A stretch of 64,000 nucleotides of DNA, taken from contig OZ022501.1 in the NCBI GenBank assembly GCA_963989385.1, forward strand, positions 22,592,102-22,656,101, in the 5' to 3' direction. This stretch comes from Ctena decussata. Its lineage: Eukaryota > Mollusca > Bivalvia > Lucinida > Lucinidae. This document shows positions 1 through 9,989 of this stretch, in pieces. Position 1 is the stretch's first letter. Each line of letters starts with the position of its first letter. Position numbers and translations under genes: made by a program. The notes below the pieces were generated by a model. It did no database searches, had not been told where the DNA came from, and saw nothing but the letters and a program-made list of their open reading frames with translations.

Positions 1-62
1 AAACGGGAGTAAGCGAAATGGGACAAATCATAGGCGAAACGGGAGTAGGCGAAACGGGAGTA
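1..62. repeat. Minisatellite fragment, GGCGAAACGGGAGTA-like unit
   Basis: The first bases repeat variants of a unit containing GCGAAACGGGAGTA three to four times. The array is cut by the window edge, so its true length is unknown. No coding potential is seen. Confidence 0.6.
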
Positions 63-74
63 AACCGTCTGCGC

Positions 75-455
75 AACAATGTGTATGTAGTGTTGTAGTT
101 TGATCAGAATCTTCACTACTTACACAAGCAAGCGCGAGCGCAAGAAAACATCTACAAAAAAAAAAAAATTGTTCAGCGTACGCAACCATATGTATGTTGA
201 TGCTGTAGTCTGATCAGAATCTTTACTACTAACATAAGCTAGCGCAACAAAACATGTATAAATAGCAAAAAAACTATGATCAGTATACGCAACCATGTGT
301 ATATAAGTGCTTTAGTCTGATCAGAGTCTTCACTACTTACATGAGCTACTGCATCAAATCATGCATAAATAGCAAAAACTATGATCAGTCTACGCAACCA
401 TGTGTATGTAAGCGCTGTAGTCTGATCAGAGTTTTCACTACTAATAAAAGCTTAA
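75..455. repeat. Tandem repeat, about four copies of a ~108-bp unit
   Basis: Each unit carries ACGCAACCATGTGTATGTA, then TGTAGTCTGATCAGA, then TTCACTACT and an A-rich CAAAACATG...AAATAGCAAAAA stretch. Copies begin near 75, 183, 290 and 396 and differ by point changes and small gaps. The CTGATCAGA word also occurs in the MITE families further along the window, but the rest of the unit does not match them. Confidence 0.75.
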
Positions 456-704
456 TTAAGCGCCAACAGTTTCTGTAACAATGTGATGACAAGATTTACA
501 TGTATGGATAAACACACGGATTATGATTCGGCTTTAACAACCTTTGACACCTGTGAATATTACCCGGCGCGGCACCTATAATTATTATATGTGTACATGT
601 CAAATTATGTTAATGGACCATCAAACGACAGCAATGATAATTTATATAAATGGTCAAAGTTTGAACAATCTGAAATCGGAAAAATTAGCTTGAAAAAAAT
701 TAGT

Positions 705-762
705 AGATAGATCAGATGATTATGCGTTAAAAGAAGATCAGATGATTATGCGTTAAAAGACC
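705..762. repeat. Short direct duplication, AGATCAGATGATTATGCG
   Basis: The word AGATCAGATGATTATGCG followed by TTAAAAGA occurs twice back to back. It looks like a local slippage duplication. The rest of 460-940 shows nothing I can name. Confidence 0.7.
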
Positions 763-939
763 ATGTTTTAACAGCTTATCCTTCAACAGTTACCATACAA
801 GCATCTAAAATTGTTAGTATCTTTATTAAAGTTATGTTTACATTTTACATTATGCTTAACTTTTGGCAAGGAGAAGTATGGAAAAATATATGTCTGGCAA
901 AAAATGATACTTTAGTATCATGCTGTATTTTCGATCGTA

Positions 940-1216
940 TTTTCCTTACTTAAATGCCTCATTGCTGTATCATGGTAAAATTCTGGAACTACTTTATCAT
1001 GGGGTATCGCTGTAAGCTTCTTATTACTGTTTCTTCACTGTGAATGACCGTGATGAGCCAGCTAAACACAAATAATATGTCCTTGAGTTTCTCATAAAAA
1101 GGTTTTGAAAATTGATTTTGGTCATTTTAGCTTGCATCTAAAATGTTCTATTACTCTTTTACTTCTATTTGGTTCGATATCATAAAGCTGAGTAAAATAG
1201 TAAAAATACAATGTAC
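940..1216 (+). repeat. Dispersed Repeat A, copy 1
   Basis: This stretch shares an ordered series of words with 51060-51335 (same strand) and 53545-53800 (opposite strand): a CATTGCTNTATCA block, GTTTCTTCA/TCATTGT, TCCTTGAGTTTCTCATAAAA, GAAAA and AAAATACAATGTACAG. Three copies in 64 kb with conserved order indicate an interspersed repeat. No ORF or terminal inverted repeat is visible, so the class is unknown. Confidence 0.65.
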
Positions 1217-1657
1217 AGCCATGAGCCTTCAATGTTTGTCCTGGTTTTGTTTATATTGCATCTCTCAACGGGGAACCAATCACTGAAACTTTTAATGCAG
1301 CAATTTGTCATTTATCATTTAAAAAAATCCCCATTTGCCAATTATATGACTTATGCCAATCAACCCACATTTTATTACACATGTCTTTTACTGTCACCTC
1401 CTTTATGAATAAGGAGTTTGGCAAATTAGCGAGTTTATTAAGAATACCATGTAATGGTTTCTGAAGATTCTACCCTTGGGTAAACAAAACGTGTTTCGGC
1501 CTCCCGAGAACGAGGCTAGGATCGAAAAGCGGTGTTTTTGAGTGTTGCTGAAAAAACGGACTTAATATTGTTTTCTATGTGCTATACAAGATTCAATGGA
1601 CATGTGGGTTAAAGCAAGACACTGCGGATAACACGTGGGTGCGAATAAACGTTAAAA

Positions 1658-3412
1658 ATGGCAGGTAAATCGAAATCAAAGACTTCATCGGCCCAAGCGA
1701 ATCAAGCCAGTACCCCACCCATCAATACCTCGGTCAGTCAAATGAGCAGTGTTCATGGTGTTCAAGGTGTTCAGAACTGTGTACCTGGTATGAATATGGC
1801 CCCGGGACAGGGACAGTTTTATCCCCAGGGCCAGTTATATACGCCACAAATACAATCACAAGTTTATGGACAAACGTATAATGTACCACCAGTGCAAAAT
1901 TATAATGCTTCTGTGCAAAATGATCATATTTTACCCCAAGGTCAAGGACATGTTCAGAGCTCACAACAACAAAGACCTCAGTCAAGCCAAAACATACAGG
2001 TGACGGGCCATAGTACAGGTAATCACATGACGCCAGGCGATAACGGGACTTTGGTGCAAATGATACAACAAATGAACAATAACTTTATGTCTAGATTGTC
2101 CGTTATTGAGCGTAACGTCTCAAAATTGAACACAATTGAGAGTGAAATACAGCTAATGAGGTCGGATGTATATAGACTACAAACTGACAATACACATATA
2201 TCAAGGCGGATATCGGATGTAGAAATGTCATGCCAAACAATAAGTGGTATGTTTGACGACTCTAAAAACTCAAACTCAAAAGTTCAAAACGATATATCTG
2301 ACTTGCGACGAGAAAATGAGAAACTGAAATCAAGCGTTGCGAACTATGACGAAAAATGTCAAGATTTATCAAGTGAAATCCAGGAGTTAAAAGCCAGGTC
2401 AATGCAACAAAATTTGCTTTTCTTCGGGCTTGCAGAGGCGCCTGCAGGTCTCGCGGATAATACAGAACTAAAACTTAGAGATTTTCTGAAACCTGAGCTT
2501 TCACTTGAGGACCCAAATGTTATTGACTCGATCGTGTTTGATAGAGTCCACAGGTTAGGTAAGCCTAAAAGAAGCCGCGATATATACCCCCGCCCTATAG
2601 TGGCTCGTTTCGAACGATACAGAGATCGTGAACTGATTCGAACGGCTTCAAAAGACTTGAATATAAAACAAAATGGCTACAGCATCCGAGAACAGTTTCC
2701 CCCAGAAATGGAAAACAAACGGAGACAGTTATACCCAGTGATGCGCAAATACCAAGAAAACCCTAATAATCGTGTTGCTTTAGTTAGAGACAGATTATAC
2801 ATAAATGGAGAACAATATATTCCACCGGCAGCTACTAATACGGACGGAAAGCAGGCAAGATACACGAAAGGGCCAAGTGAACGAATAACCGAGGAAAGCA
2901 GACGGTTTATTCGGGGTACACGATATACCCAGCGCGCTGAAATTGAAACAAACAATCCATTTGAAGTGTTAGCATCTATGTCTTCTGATCCCTATATGGA
3001 TAATTTTCGCGGCGGAAAACGCGGCCTATCTTCTCCAGACCAAGTAGAAACAATACCAAAGCGATACCGCGATCACGACATTAATTTGATGGATTCGATT
3101 CCCATGGATGTGATTGCTGAAGAAACGGACGGATTCGCTGGGTGTCAGTCGAGCGAGGCGGCCCAGATAAACCTCTTGTCGGAAAATAACGATATCGATC
3201 CGGAACCCAGTCAAGTGTCGGTAGTGTCTCACACGGAGGCAGCGCAAAGTCAAAATACAATATCCATAACAGAGCCGGGAGCCAGTGCAGACGATATACC
3301 TGTAAATAAGCAGACTGTTACGGCTCAGGTACATCGTGACAATGATGGCACCTCGTGCCAGGTAGACAATGTTAACGGTGGTAATTCGGTCAGACAGGAA
3401 GTTTTACAATAG
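1658..3412 (+). CDS. LINE ORF1 protein: L1-type RNA-binding chaperone-like, with Q/N-rich head
   Basis: The 584-residue ORF begins at an ATG in good context (AAAAATGG). Residues ~1-125 are low complexity and rich in Q, N, G, S and P. Residues ~130-250 have heptad-like spacing of hydrophobic residues (coiled coil, likely trimerisation). Then come an RRM-like segment starting NLLFFGLAE (~251) and an L1-CTD-like segment with RPIVARFERYRD and FPPEMENKRRQLYP (~310-390). This order matches L1 ORF1p, which binds the element's RNA in a cytoplasmic particle. An unmatched acidic/polar tail of ~190 residues follows, making the protein longer than mammalian L1 ORF1p (~340). The ORF ends in TAG at 3410-3412, in the same frame as ORF2. 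Confidence 0.93.
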   Translation: MAGKSKSKTSSAQANQASTPPINTSVSQMSSVHGVQGVQNCVPGMNMAPGQGQFYPQGQLYTPQIQSQVYGQTYNVPPVQNYNASVQNDHILPQGQGHVQSSQQQRPQSSQNIQVTGHSTGNHMTPGDNGTLVQMIQQMNNNFMSRLSVIERNVSKLNTIESEIQLMRSDVYRLQTDNTHISRRISDVEMSCQTISGMFDDSKNSNSKVQNDISDLRRENEKLKSSVANYDEKCQDLSSEIQELKARSMQQNLLFFGLAEAPAGLADNTELKLRDFLKPELSLEDPNVIDSIVFDRVHRLGKPKRSRDIYPRPIVARFERYRDRELIRTASKDLNIKQNGYSIREQFPPEMENKRRQLYPVMRKYQENPNNRVALVRDRLYINGEQYIPPAATNTDGKQARYTKGPSERITEESRRFIRGTRYTQRAEIETNNPFEVLASMSSDPYMDNFRGGKRGLSSPDQVETIPKRYRDHDINLMDSIPMDVIAEETDGFAGCQSSEAAQINLLSENNDIDPEPSQVSVVSHTEAAQSQNTISITEPGASADDIPVNKQTVTAQVHRDNDGTSCQVDNVNGGNSVRQEVLQ

Positions 3413-3434
3413 GGGCACGTGGGAGGGCGGTGCC
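3410..3434 (+). promoter_or_regulatory. ORF1/ORF2 junction: in-frame TAG followed by G-rich hairpin
   Basis: TAG is followed directly by GGG and a potential stem GGCAC (3414-3418) / GTGCC (3430-3434) with a G-rich 11-nt loop. The G runs (GGGG, GGG, GGG, GG) could alternatively form a weak quadruplex. UAG-G plus a 3' structure is a known leaky-stop context in some retroelements. The stem here starts closer to the stop than is usual, so its role is unproven. Confidence 0.4.
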
Positions 3435-6400
3435 ATGATCAGACGATCAATCTGTCAGTGAACAATGAAAATAAATATAACTGTTTGCGTTTTCTAACTA
3501 TAAATGTTTGTGGCTTAAAAAGTAAGCTAATTATACCAGAATTTCAGTCTTTTATCTCTGATTTTGACATAATAGGGATCCAGGAAACAAAATGTGATGA
3601 CTACGATACATTAGAATTACATGGGTATACTTTCCATACAAAAAATAGGAAACACCTTATGAAAAGAAAATCGGGCGGAATTGCCATAGCTTATAAAAAG
3701 TGCCTAGAACAATTTATAATACCAATAGAATCTGAAAGTAAGTTAGTTTTATGGTTCAGAATATCAGATAAGCTCACAAAACAAGGTGATTTCCTCTGTG
3801 GTGTTGTATACATACCGCCAGAGAATTCAGACTATGCAGTCGAAAATCCGTACAGTGAGATCGAGAGTGAATTGGTTCGATTGTCTGTCGATTGTTCGTC
3901 AGTACTAATGTTCGGAGACTTTAATTCGCGAACAAAAAATCTCATCGATTATGTTATTCCAGATAACGATATTTTCGAAAATACGAATCAAAGCGAAGTA
4001 TTCGACGAATTACAGTCGGATTTATATCATTTTGAAGATAGCGCTACTTTTTCGCTGCATAGGCGGAATTCTGATACCGGTGTGAACAATTATGGGTATA
4101 AAATGGTAGAATTCTGCATTGATAATAACATGTATATTTTGAATGGTAGAAGCGAAGTTGACAGTAGCAGAGTTACATGTAAAAATGTTAGTACCATTGA
4201 TTATTTTTTGTCCTCTCCAAATATAATTCCATTATTGCAGACGTTATATGTACACGAGTTTTGCCATTTGTTTTCGGACTTACATAATGCAGTTTCACTT
4301 GATATTTCAATTCAATACATGGAAGAGCGTTCGACTTCGATTCCTGAGAGAAAGGAGCAAGTCAGACTTTGGAATACTGATGAAACTGCTAGTTTTGTAA
4401 ATAGTTTTGATCCCCAGGAAAGCAAAGAGTTGTTAAATAGGCTATCAGAGTTAAAATCCAAAGATGATATTTGTCAACATGACGTTAATACTTTCGTGAA
4501 CTCTTTCAATGATTTTTATATGGAAAAATGCCGCTCGAGTTTTGGAACAGCTGTACAGCAAACCACAAATACACTAAGTAATAAGAATAAAACGTCTAGA
4601 TGGTATAATAAAAAATGTAAAATTGCAAGAACAAAATTTCATAAATCTAAATATCGCTATAAATTGCGAAAATCGGAGGAAAATAAACATAATCTGAATG
4701 TATGCAGCAAAGCGTACAAGAAGACATTAACGGAAGCACAATCGGCATATAAAAACTCTAAAATTAAGGAACTGCGAAATATAAAGACATCTAACCCTCG
4801 AAAATTTTGGAAATTTTTGAACGATAATAAAAAGCCGAATACTAATTTATCAGTAGATGTAGCATATGAACATTTTAGCAAAATTAATTTTTCCGCGGAT
4901 ACTAATGATAGCGATATAAATTTTATAAATAATGAGACTCCCAGTCGCCCGGAAAATGCTGAGATAAATTCGCCGATTTCGTTAGAAGAAATCAGAAAGG
5001 CTGTTAGAGCCTTAAAAAATAATAAATCTAATGGAATCGATATGATTTTAAATGAGCACATTAAACATTCTTTCGAACTTCCGCATATGCAAGAGATATA
5101 TTTGCACTTATTTAATTTAGTATTTGATACAGGTATCTTACCAGAATCATGGTCGATCGGCAAAATAATTCCAATATATAAGCAAAAAGGAAAAACGTCA
5201 GAACCTTCAAATTACAGGCCCATTACTCTGCTTAGTTGCATGGGCAAATTATTTACTGCTGTCATAAACAACAGATTACAAAGTTATGCAGAAAAATACG
5301 AGAAAATTAGCGAATGCCAGGCGGGGTTTCGAAAGAATTTTTCAACTGTCGACCATATTTTTGCATTACATACTATTGTCAATCTTTTACATCGTTGTAA
5401 GAAAAAGCTATTTTGTGGATTCATAGATCTGAAGCGTGCTTTTGATTCGGTATGGAGGAGCGGTTTACTTTTTAAAATCCAAAAATCTGATATAACTGGT
5501 AAGTGCTATAACTTGATTAAAGGCATGTATGAGAATATAAAGTCGTGCGTATCGATAAATGGCGTAATGTCTAGATTTTTTCCGAGTAATATTGGGGTAC
5601 GCCAGGGAGAAAACTTATCCCCCTTTCTTTTTTCGGTTTTCTTGAATGATCTCGAAACTTTTTTGAGCAGTAGTAACGAAACGAATGGAATTGACTGTTT
5701 AAGTAAAGCTACGGAAAATAATATATTTACATTTTTAAAATTGTTTGTATTATTATATGCCGATGACACGGTAATATTGGCGGAATCTTCTGATGACCTG
5801 CAGACTGCTTTAAATTTATACGCGTCATATTGTAAGCTTTGGAAACTGGATATTAACAGTGACAAAACTAAGATTATGGTTTTTTCTAAAGGAAGGGTGG
5901 GCAACTATAATTTTACGATAAATGAGGTACAACTAGAAGTCGTTACGGAGTATAAATATTTAGGTATTCTATTTAACCGAAGTGGATCTTTTTTAGCTGC
6001 CAAAAAGTATATTGCAAATCAGGCATCGCGAGCCATGTTTAATCTTCTGAAAAAAGCTAGGTCACTTCTGTTGCCATTAGACATACAAATAGAACTATTT
6101 CAAAAGACGATTAAGCCAATACTTCTGTATGGGAGTGAGGTTTGGGGATTCGGCAATTTAAATGTTTTAGAACAAGTGCAGTTGAAATTTCTTAAACACA
6201 TATTAAACGTTAAGAAAAGTACTCCGAATTGTATTGTATATGGTGAAACTGGTGTACTACCACTAAAAGTGGACATTCAGAGTAGAATGATTGGCTATTG
6301 GTCCAAGTTAGTTTGTCCATTAACAAGTAACTTATCTACGAAATTATATTTTATTGCTAAAACATATATCGATGAATATAATCAGAATACTTGTTTTAAA

Positions 6401-6931
6401 TGGTTTGAAGAGGTTAGAAACATATTGATATCTTGTGGAAATATTGGGTTTTGGGATAATTTAGATTTTCCAAACAAAAATTGGTTACTTAAATCAACTA
6501 AACAAAAATTAACGGATTTGTACATGAATGAATGGAATAACGCATGTAATAATAACACATCCTGTTATACTTATAAAATATTTAAAACAAGTTTTGGTTT
6601 TGAAAATTATCTCACTAAGGTACCGTTGAAATTTAGAAAATTTTTGATACAAATACGAACACGTAATCATAGATTACCTGTGGAGACAGGACGCTGGAGA
6701 AGAATTCCAAGGGAATACAGGAAATGCCATCTTTGTAGCCAGGATATAGGGGACGAGTTTCATTATATTCTTTCTTGTAGAATACTTAGTAATTTACGTA
6801 GACAGTATTTAGATTCTTATTATCTTTCTCGCCCCAACACTTATAAATTCGGTAAATTGATTAATAGTAAAAATATTAGCCAGCTAAGAAAATTATGTCT
6901 TTTTATAAAACAGATATTTAAGACTCTGTAG
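3413..6931 (+). CDS. LINE ORF2 protein: APE endonuclease, reverse transcriptase, CCHC finger
   Basis: This frame encodes the target-primed reverse transcription enzyme. Numbered from the GTG at 3419, the endonuclease shows Asn29 (NVCGLK), Glu56 (GIQETK), FGDFNSR (~165-171) and SDLHNAV. The RT shows the finger motif NYRPITLLS, motif A FIDLKRAFDSVW (~668), RQGENLSPFLF and the catalytic YADD at ~780-783. The C-terminus has a CCHC finger (Cys1103, Cys1106, His1115, Cys1120). The protein is full length and unbroken. The odd point is the start: the only codons between the ORF1 TAG and the domain are GGG CAC and then the GTG frame, and the first in-frame ATG (3659, codon 81) lies beyond both N-terminal catalytic motifs. 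Translation therefore probably depends on readthrough, reinitiation at a non-AUG codon or another coupling. Start given as the first codon after TAG. Confidence 0.93.
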   Translation, partial: GHVGGRCHDQTINLSVNNENKYNCLRFLTINVCGLKSKLIIPEFQSFISDFDIIGIQETKCDDYDTLELHGYTFHTKNRKHLMKRKSGGIAIAYKKCLEQFIIPIESESKLVLWFRISDKLTKQGDFLCGVVYIPPENSDYAVENPYSEIESELVRLSVDCSSVLMFGDFNSRTKNLIDYVIPDNDIFENTNQSEVFDELQSDLYHFEDSATFSLHRRNSDTGVNNYGYKMVEFCIDNNMYILNGRSEVDSSRVTCKNVSTIDYFLSSPNIIPLLQTLYVHEFCHLFSDLHNAVSLDISIQYMEERSTSIPERKEQVRLWNTDETASFVNSFDPQESKELLNRLSELKSKDDICQHDVNTFVNSFNDFYMEKCRSSFGTAVQQTTNTLSNKNKTSRWYNKKCKIARTKFHKSKYRYKLRKSEENKHNLNVCSKAYKKTLTEAQSAYKNSKIKELRNIKTSNPRKFWKFLNDNKKPNTNLSVDVAYEHFSKINFSADTNDSDINFINNETPSRPENAEINSPISLEEIRKAVRALKNNKSNGIDMILNEHIKHSFELPHMQEIYLHLFNLVFDTGILPESWSIGKIIPIYKQKGKTSEPSNYRPITLLSCMGKLFTAVINNRLQSYAEKYEKISECQAGFRKNFSTVDHIFALHTIVNLLHRCKKKLFCGFIDLKRAFDSVWRSGLLFKIQKSDITGKCYNLIKGMYENIKSCVSINGVMSRFFPSNIGVRQGENLSPFLFSVFLNDLETFLSSSNETNGIDCLSKATENNIFTFLKLFVLLYADDTVILAESSDDLQTALNLYASYCKLWKLDINSDKTKIMVFSKGRVGNYNFTINEVQLEVVTEYKYLGILFNRSGSFLAAKKYIANQASRAMFNLLKKARSLLLPLDIQIELFQKTIKPILLYGSEVWGFGNLNVLEQVQLKFLKHILNVKKSTPNCIVYGETGVLPLKVDIQSRMIGYWSKLVCPLTSNLSTKLYFIAKTYIDEYNQNTCFKWFEEVRNILISCGNIGFWDNLDFPNKNWLLKSTKQKLTDLYMNEWNNACNNNTSCYTYKIFKTSFGFENYLTKVPLKFRKFLIQIRTRNHRLPVETGRWRRIPREYRKCHLCSQDIGDEFHYILSCRILSNLRRQYLDSYYLSRPNTYKFGKLINSKNISQLRKLCLFIKQIFKTL

Positions 6932-7303
6932 TACCCTCCCATTGAGACTTATAGGGCCGATTTGCACAATGCTGGTTTGAAGTCAACCCCGAGGTTAGCC
7001 ATAAAATTTGTATGGACTAAACTCGAGGTTGGCTTAAACTTGCTTTGAGCAGTCGGCCCATAATGTTTTGTTCAGGCTAATGTTTAAGAGATTTATAGTG
7101 TAGTAAGGTCATTGGTTATATTGCATAGTTATTGTTTGTAAACGGCTAAGGAGTTATTGATAATTCGTTCATGATTGTGAGATGTTATATACAATTTAGT
7201 GTTATGTCTAGCCTCGTATACATAGTTTGCATGCAATGTTCCTCATGTTGCCATTGTAAAATGGATTGAGTGAATAAATTTGACTTGACTTGACTTGACT
7301 TGT
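6932..7303 (+). other. LINE 3' UTR and (TTGAC)n tail
   Basis: No ORF. It contains an imperfect inverted pair around GTCAACCCCGAGGTTAGCC and ACTCGAGGTTGGCTTAA, and ends GAATAAATTTGACTTGAC. The pentamer tail probably marks the end recognised by the reverse transcriptase. Confidence 0.75.
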
Positions 7304-8264
7304 CCTTGATAAATAAGCCTCACTATTACTCAAATAAATTTCTATCAAAATCGTAAGTGCAAACATGAGCAATTACAACATAATAATCATCAAAATTTAG
7401 ATTATGTAATTACTTGTTTACAAAGTTTTATTGATTAGCTTATAAAGGGATGATCTGAACTACAATTAGTCGAATAACGGCCTTTTGATTGTCGCGTATA
7501 AGACATGTGCCTTTCTTCTTTCTTTTCCTTCTTTCTTTCTTTTCATTCTTTCTAGCTTTTTTCTTTCTTAACCCGATTCTTCATCTGATTATTAAAGCAT
7601 ACCTCAAATATATAAAACAAAACACGAAAATTATAGTTTATTAAGAAATGATGTTCAGTAGAGCCTTTGCGCATCATAGCCGGATTTGGGTTTAAACTTG
7701 ACATACGAGCGAGGTTTGTCGAAACGAGAATTTCTGTATGTTTGGAGACAAATGGAAGATACTTATATTTTACTTATTTCTTAATGAATTACATCAATTT
7801 AAACCTTATCAAAATCTCTCTATGATGATAACTTATAAAAAATTTACAGACAATCCGATTATTTCCAAATTTAAGGCTAAATGTAGCTTGTCATGCATTT
7901 TCTACAATATGTACATGAATGATTCCATTTGATTAGCTTCGAATTTCAAAAGCCGATGGAAGATACAAAACATGAAGTTATTTTAATTATTTTTGCATCA
8001 TTTTAACAAGGAAAGGATATACTCTATGAATATAACTTATAAAACAATGTCGTAATATCAAATATGTATTTAATATTACGTTTTACATTAAATTCCTATT
8101 AAATTGTGTACAGAAGTCGGCATTATTAGATCAGGTAAGCGCTCAGATAAACCCGTAAGTCGATATCGGTAATTTCCGCCGTATTGAAGCATTAAGTGCC
8201 CTATGCATAAAGCCCAAATGACATTTTTGGATACAGTTATCCCCTCATAGGAAGCCGATAAACA
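7304..8264. other. AT-rich stretch without recognisable gene
   Basis: A CTTT/TTTC-rich run lies at about 7510-7565. Otherwise I see no splice-bounded ORF, inverted repeat or known element here. Confidence 0.4.
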
Positions 8265-8271
8265 ATGTCAA

Positions 8272-8450
8272 TAATAGTAAACCACAACAGAAACACCGCC
8301 CTTAGAACGATCAGTAATAAAATACTGGGGAAGGTGGTGGAGGGTGAGAGTAAGCCTCTCCCCTCCCTCCCTCCCTCCCTCCCCCCACTCCCCTCAGTAT
8401 CGATTTTACGTGATCACAACCCTCGCCCTGGATTCCGTTGTAGTTCATGA
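8272..8450 (+). repeat. Dispersed Repeat B, copy 1, with (CCCT)n expansion
   Basis: ACCACAACAGAA...CGCCCTTAGAACGATCAGTAA and later TTTTACGTGATCACAACCCTCGCCCT match, in order, two stretches at 12858-12990 and 13207-13318. A CCCT/CCTC microsatellite (about 8365-8393) sits where copy 2 has a poly-G run. Confidence 0.6.
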
Positions 8451-8539
8451 ACACTTAAGATATTCAGTCCTTGTGAGAGACTGGATCAAAACAGCAAACA
8501 TATAAATCAGGATTAAACACTGCAATGAAACAAGATCAG

Positions 8540-8622
8540 CAGCAAGAACCAATCGGAACACCGCTCGGCCAATTCCGTGAATTACGGAATTGGCCAAGCG
8601 GTGCTCCGATTGCAGCAAGAAC
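8540..8622. mobile_element. 63-bp palindromic mini-MITE with 10-bp direct repeats
   Basis: Arms of 29 bp (8550-8578 and 8584-8612) pair with two mismatches around a 5-nt centre GAATT. The palindrome is flanked on both sides by CAGCAAGAAC (8540-8549 and 8613-8622), which looks like a target site duplication. It is too small to code for anything. A TSD of 9-10 bp would suit a Mutator-like mobiliser. Confidence 0.65.
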
Positions 8623-8854
8623 AACACTGAAACGCTAATGAAGTCCAACACTTTAACCTCTCGACTACAGACAGATTATCAGGGCCAAGTCAACTCCACC
8701 GCGAACTAAGTAGGAGGCTTTTTAGCCGGAGCCGTCATTAAGTTTGAGACCCGACCAAACGGCCTGCAATTAAAGAGAGTAGCAAAGTTGCCAATTGGGA
8801 TGACCACTAAGCTTGCAGTCTGCCGCAATACATTTATGTCGTTCATCCGTTTTT

Positions 8855-8897
8855 CTTTTTTTTTTCTTTTTTTTTTTTCTTTTTTTTTCTTTTTTTT
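8855..8897. repeat. Interrupted poly-T tract
   Basis: A run of T interrupted by single C bases. It may be the tail of a minus-strand retroposon, but no body is recognised next to it. Confidence 0.6.
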
Positions 8898-9614
8898 GTT
8901 ACGAGATATTATTTTCCTACAGCGATCAGAAAAAAGTCATTCCGATCAACGTTTTTCTTTAATATATAATCTAAGTCATCATAAAATTCAGGCTCCAACA
9001 TGCCTTATTTAAAAAGAGTTTTAATGTAAGTCCGTATTGAATTTAGATACCAAATCATAGCACAGCCCCGGATCCAGGGGGTGGGCATTGGGGCTTAAGC
9101 CCCGCCATCTGGGCCCCTGTGCTATGTATAATATGAAGGCCTCCAGATAGTAAGCAGTTTCTGATGTCAGTTTGAGATAACTTATCCATGTGGTTAGATT
9201 AAAATATATGTTATGACATCTCAATAGAATCTCCCCGGCTAGGCGATTCCAATGATATATCACAACATATATTTCAAAACAAAAAAGGACATTATCAAAA
9301 TTTTTCATTGAATTGACCCCTAATAATGTCATAAACTTTCAAGCCGCCTTTCGCCCTCCACACACACCCACATACATCTCGGAACCTCTCAGCCCCACCA
9401 GTTATCCAGAGCCCCACCAGTACGTGGTGATCTGGATCCGGGCCTGTAGCACGTGTCGATAAAATTTTACGGATTTTGTGATACACGTAGCCTTGTTTCA
9501 GAAGTTTTTCACTAGTATTAAAGTTAAAAACATGACTAGAAATCCTAGCAAACCAAATGAGTTGAGATATATTACAATATATTACAATATCAAAATCCAA
9601 ATCATCACGTTTTT

Positions 9615-9710
9615 TTCAGCGTTCATCGTTGATGAAGCCAGTGTGTGGAGCTAAAACTCCATGAAGTGACGACCACTGGCTTCTTCATACGAGAAACGTT
9701 GAAAAATCAA
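9615..9710. repeat. Imperfect inverted repeat, GAAGCCAGTG/CACTGGCTTC
   Basis: GTTCATCGTTGATGAAGCCA on the left faces CACTGGCTTCTTCATACGAG on the right across a ~30-bp centre with its own small hairpin. A third partial copy (GTTCATCGTTGTATGAAGCC) lies at about 9950. This is probably a degraded fold-back element. Confidence 0.5.
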
Positions 9711-9989
9711 ATTTTCATTCTTATAATTACACTTTTTATTTTCAGACCCTTTCAATGCTTTTTTCGCGGTAATTTAGTGTAGAATGATGCAAAATATGGG
9801 TCGACGAAAGTTAGTAACGACGTGTACGGCCATTACATTAAACAGCCCTCTCCGTGAAGAAGTGGCGTCAATCGGACGTTACATGGAATAGTCAAGACGT
9901 TTGTTTACCTTAGACGTCACTTGACTACAACGTCACATGATCAATTGTCGTTCATCGTTGTATGAAGCCAGTTGCTCTAAAAGGTTAAC

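Larger units (their letters stand above)
1480..7303 (+). mobile_element. Full-length APE-type LINE (non-LTR retrotransposon)
   Basis: The element comprises a 5' UTR of uncertain start (roughly 1480-1657), ORF1, ORF2, a ~340-bp 3' UTR and a short tandem tail ending AATAAATTTGACTTGACTTG, that is (TTGAC)n at about 7281-7303. Both ORFs are open over their whole length, so this copy is young or recently active. The tail is a pentanucleotide repeat rather than poly(A), which suits jockey/CR1/I-like groups better than L1, although ORF1 looks L1-like. I could not read a convincing target duplication, so the 5' limit is a guess. Clade is left open. Confidence 0.9.

Noticed and set aside
75..455. CRISPR-like array
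   Set aside because: The repeats are ~108 bp with no unique spacers, in a eukaryotic sequence. It is an ordinary tandem repeat.
1078..7310. TGTCCTTGA at 1078 and after the LINE tail as a target duplication
   Set aside because: The word at 1078 belongs to dispersed Repeat A (also at 51194), so the match is coincidental.
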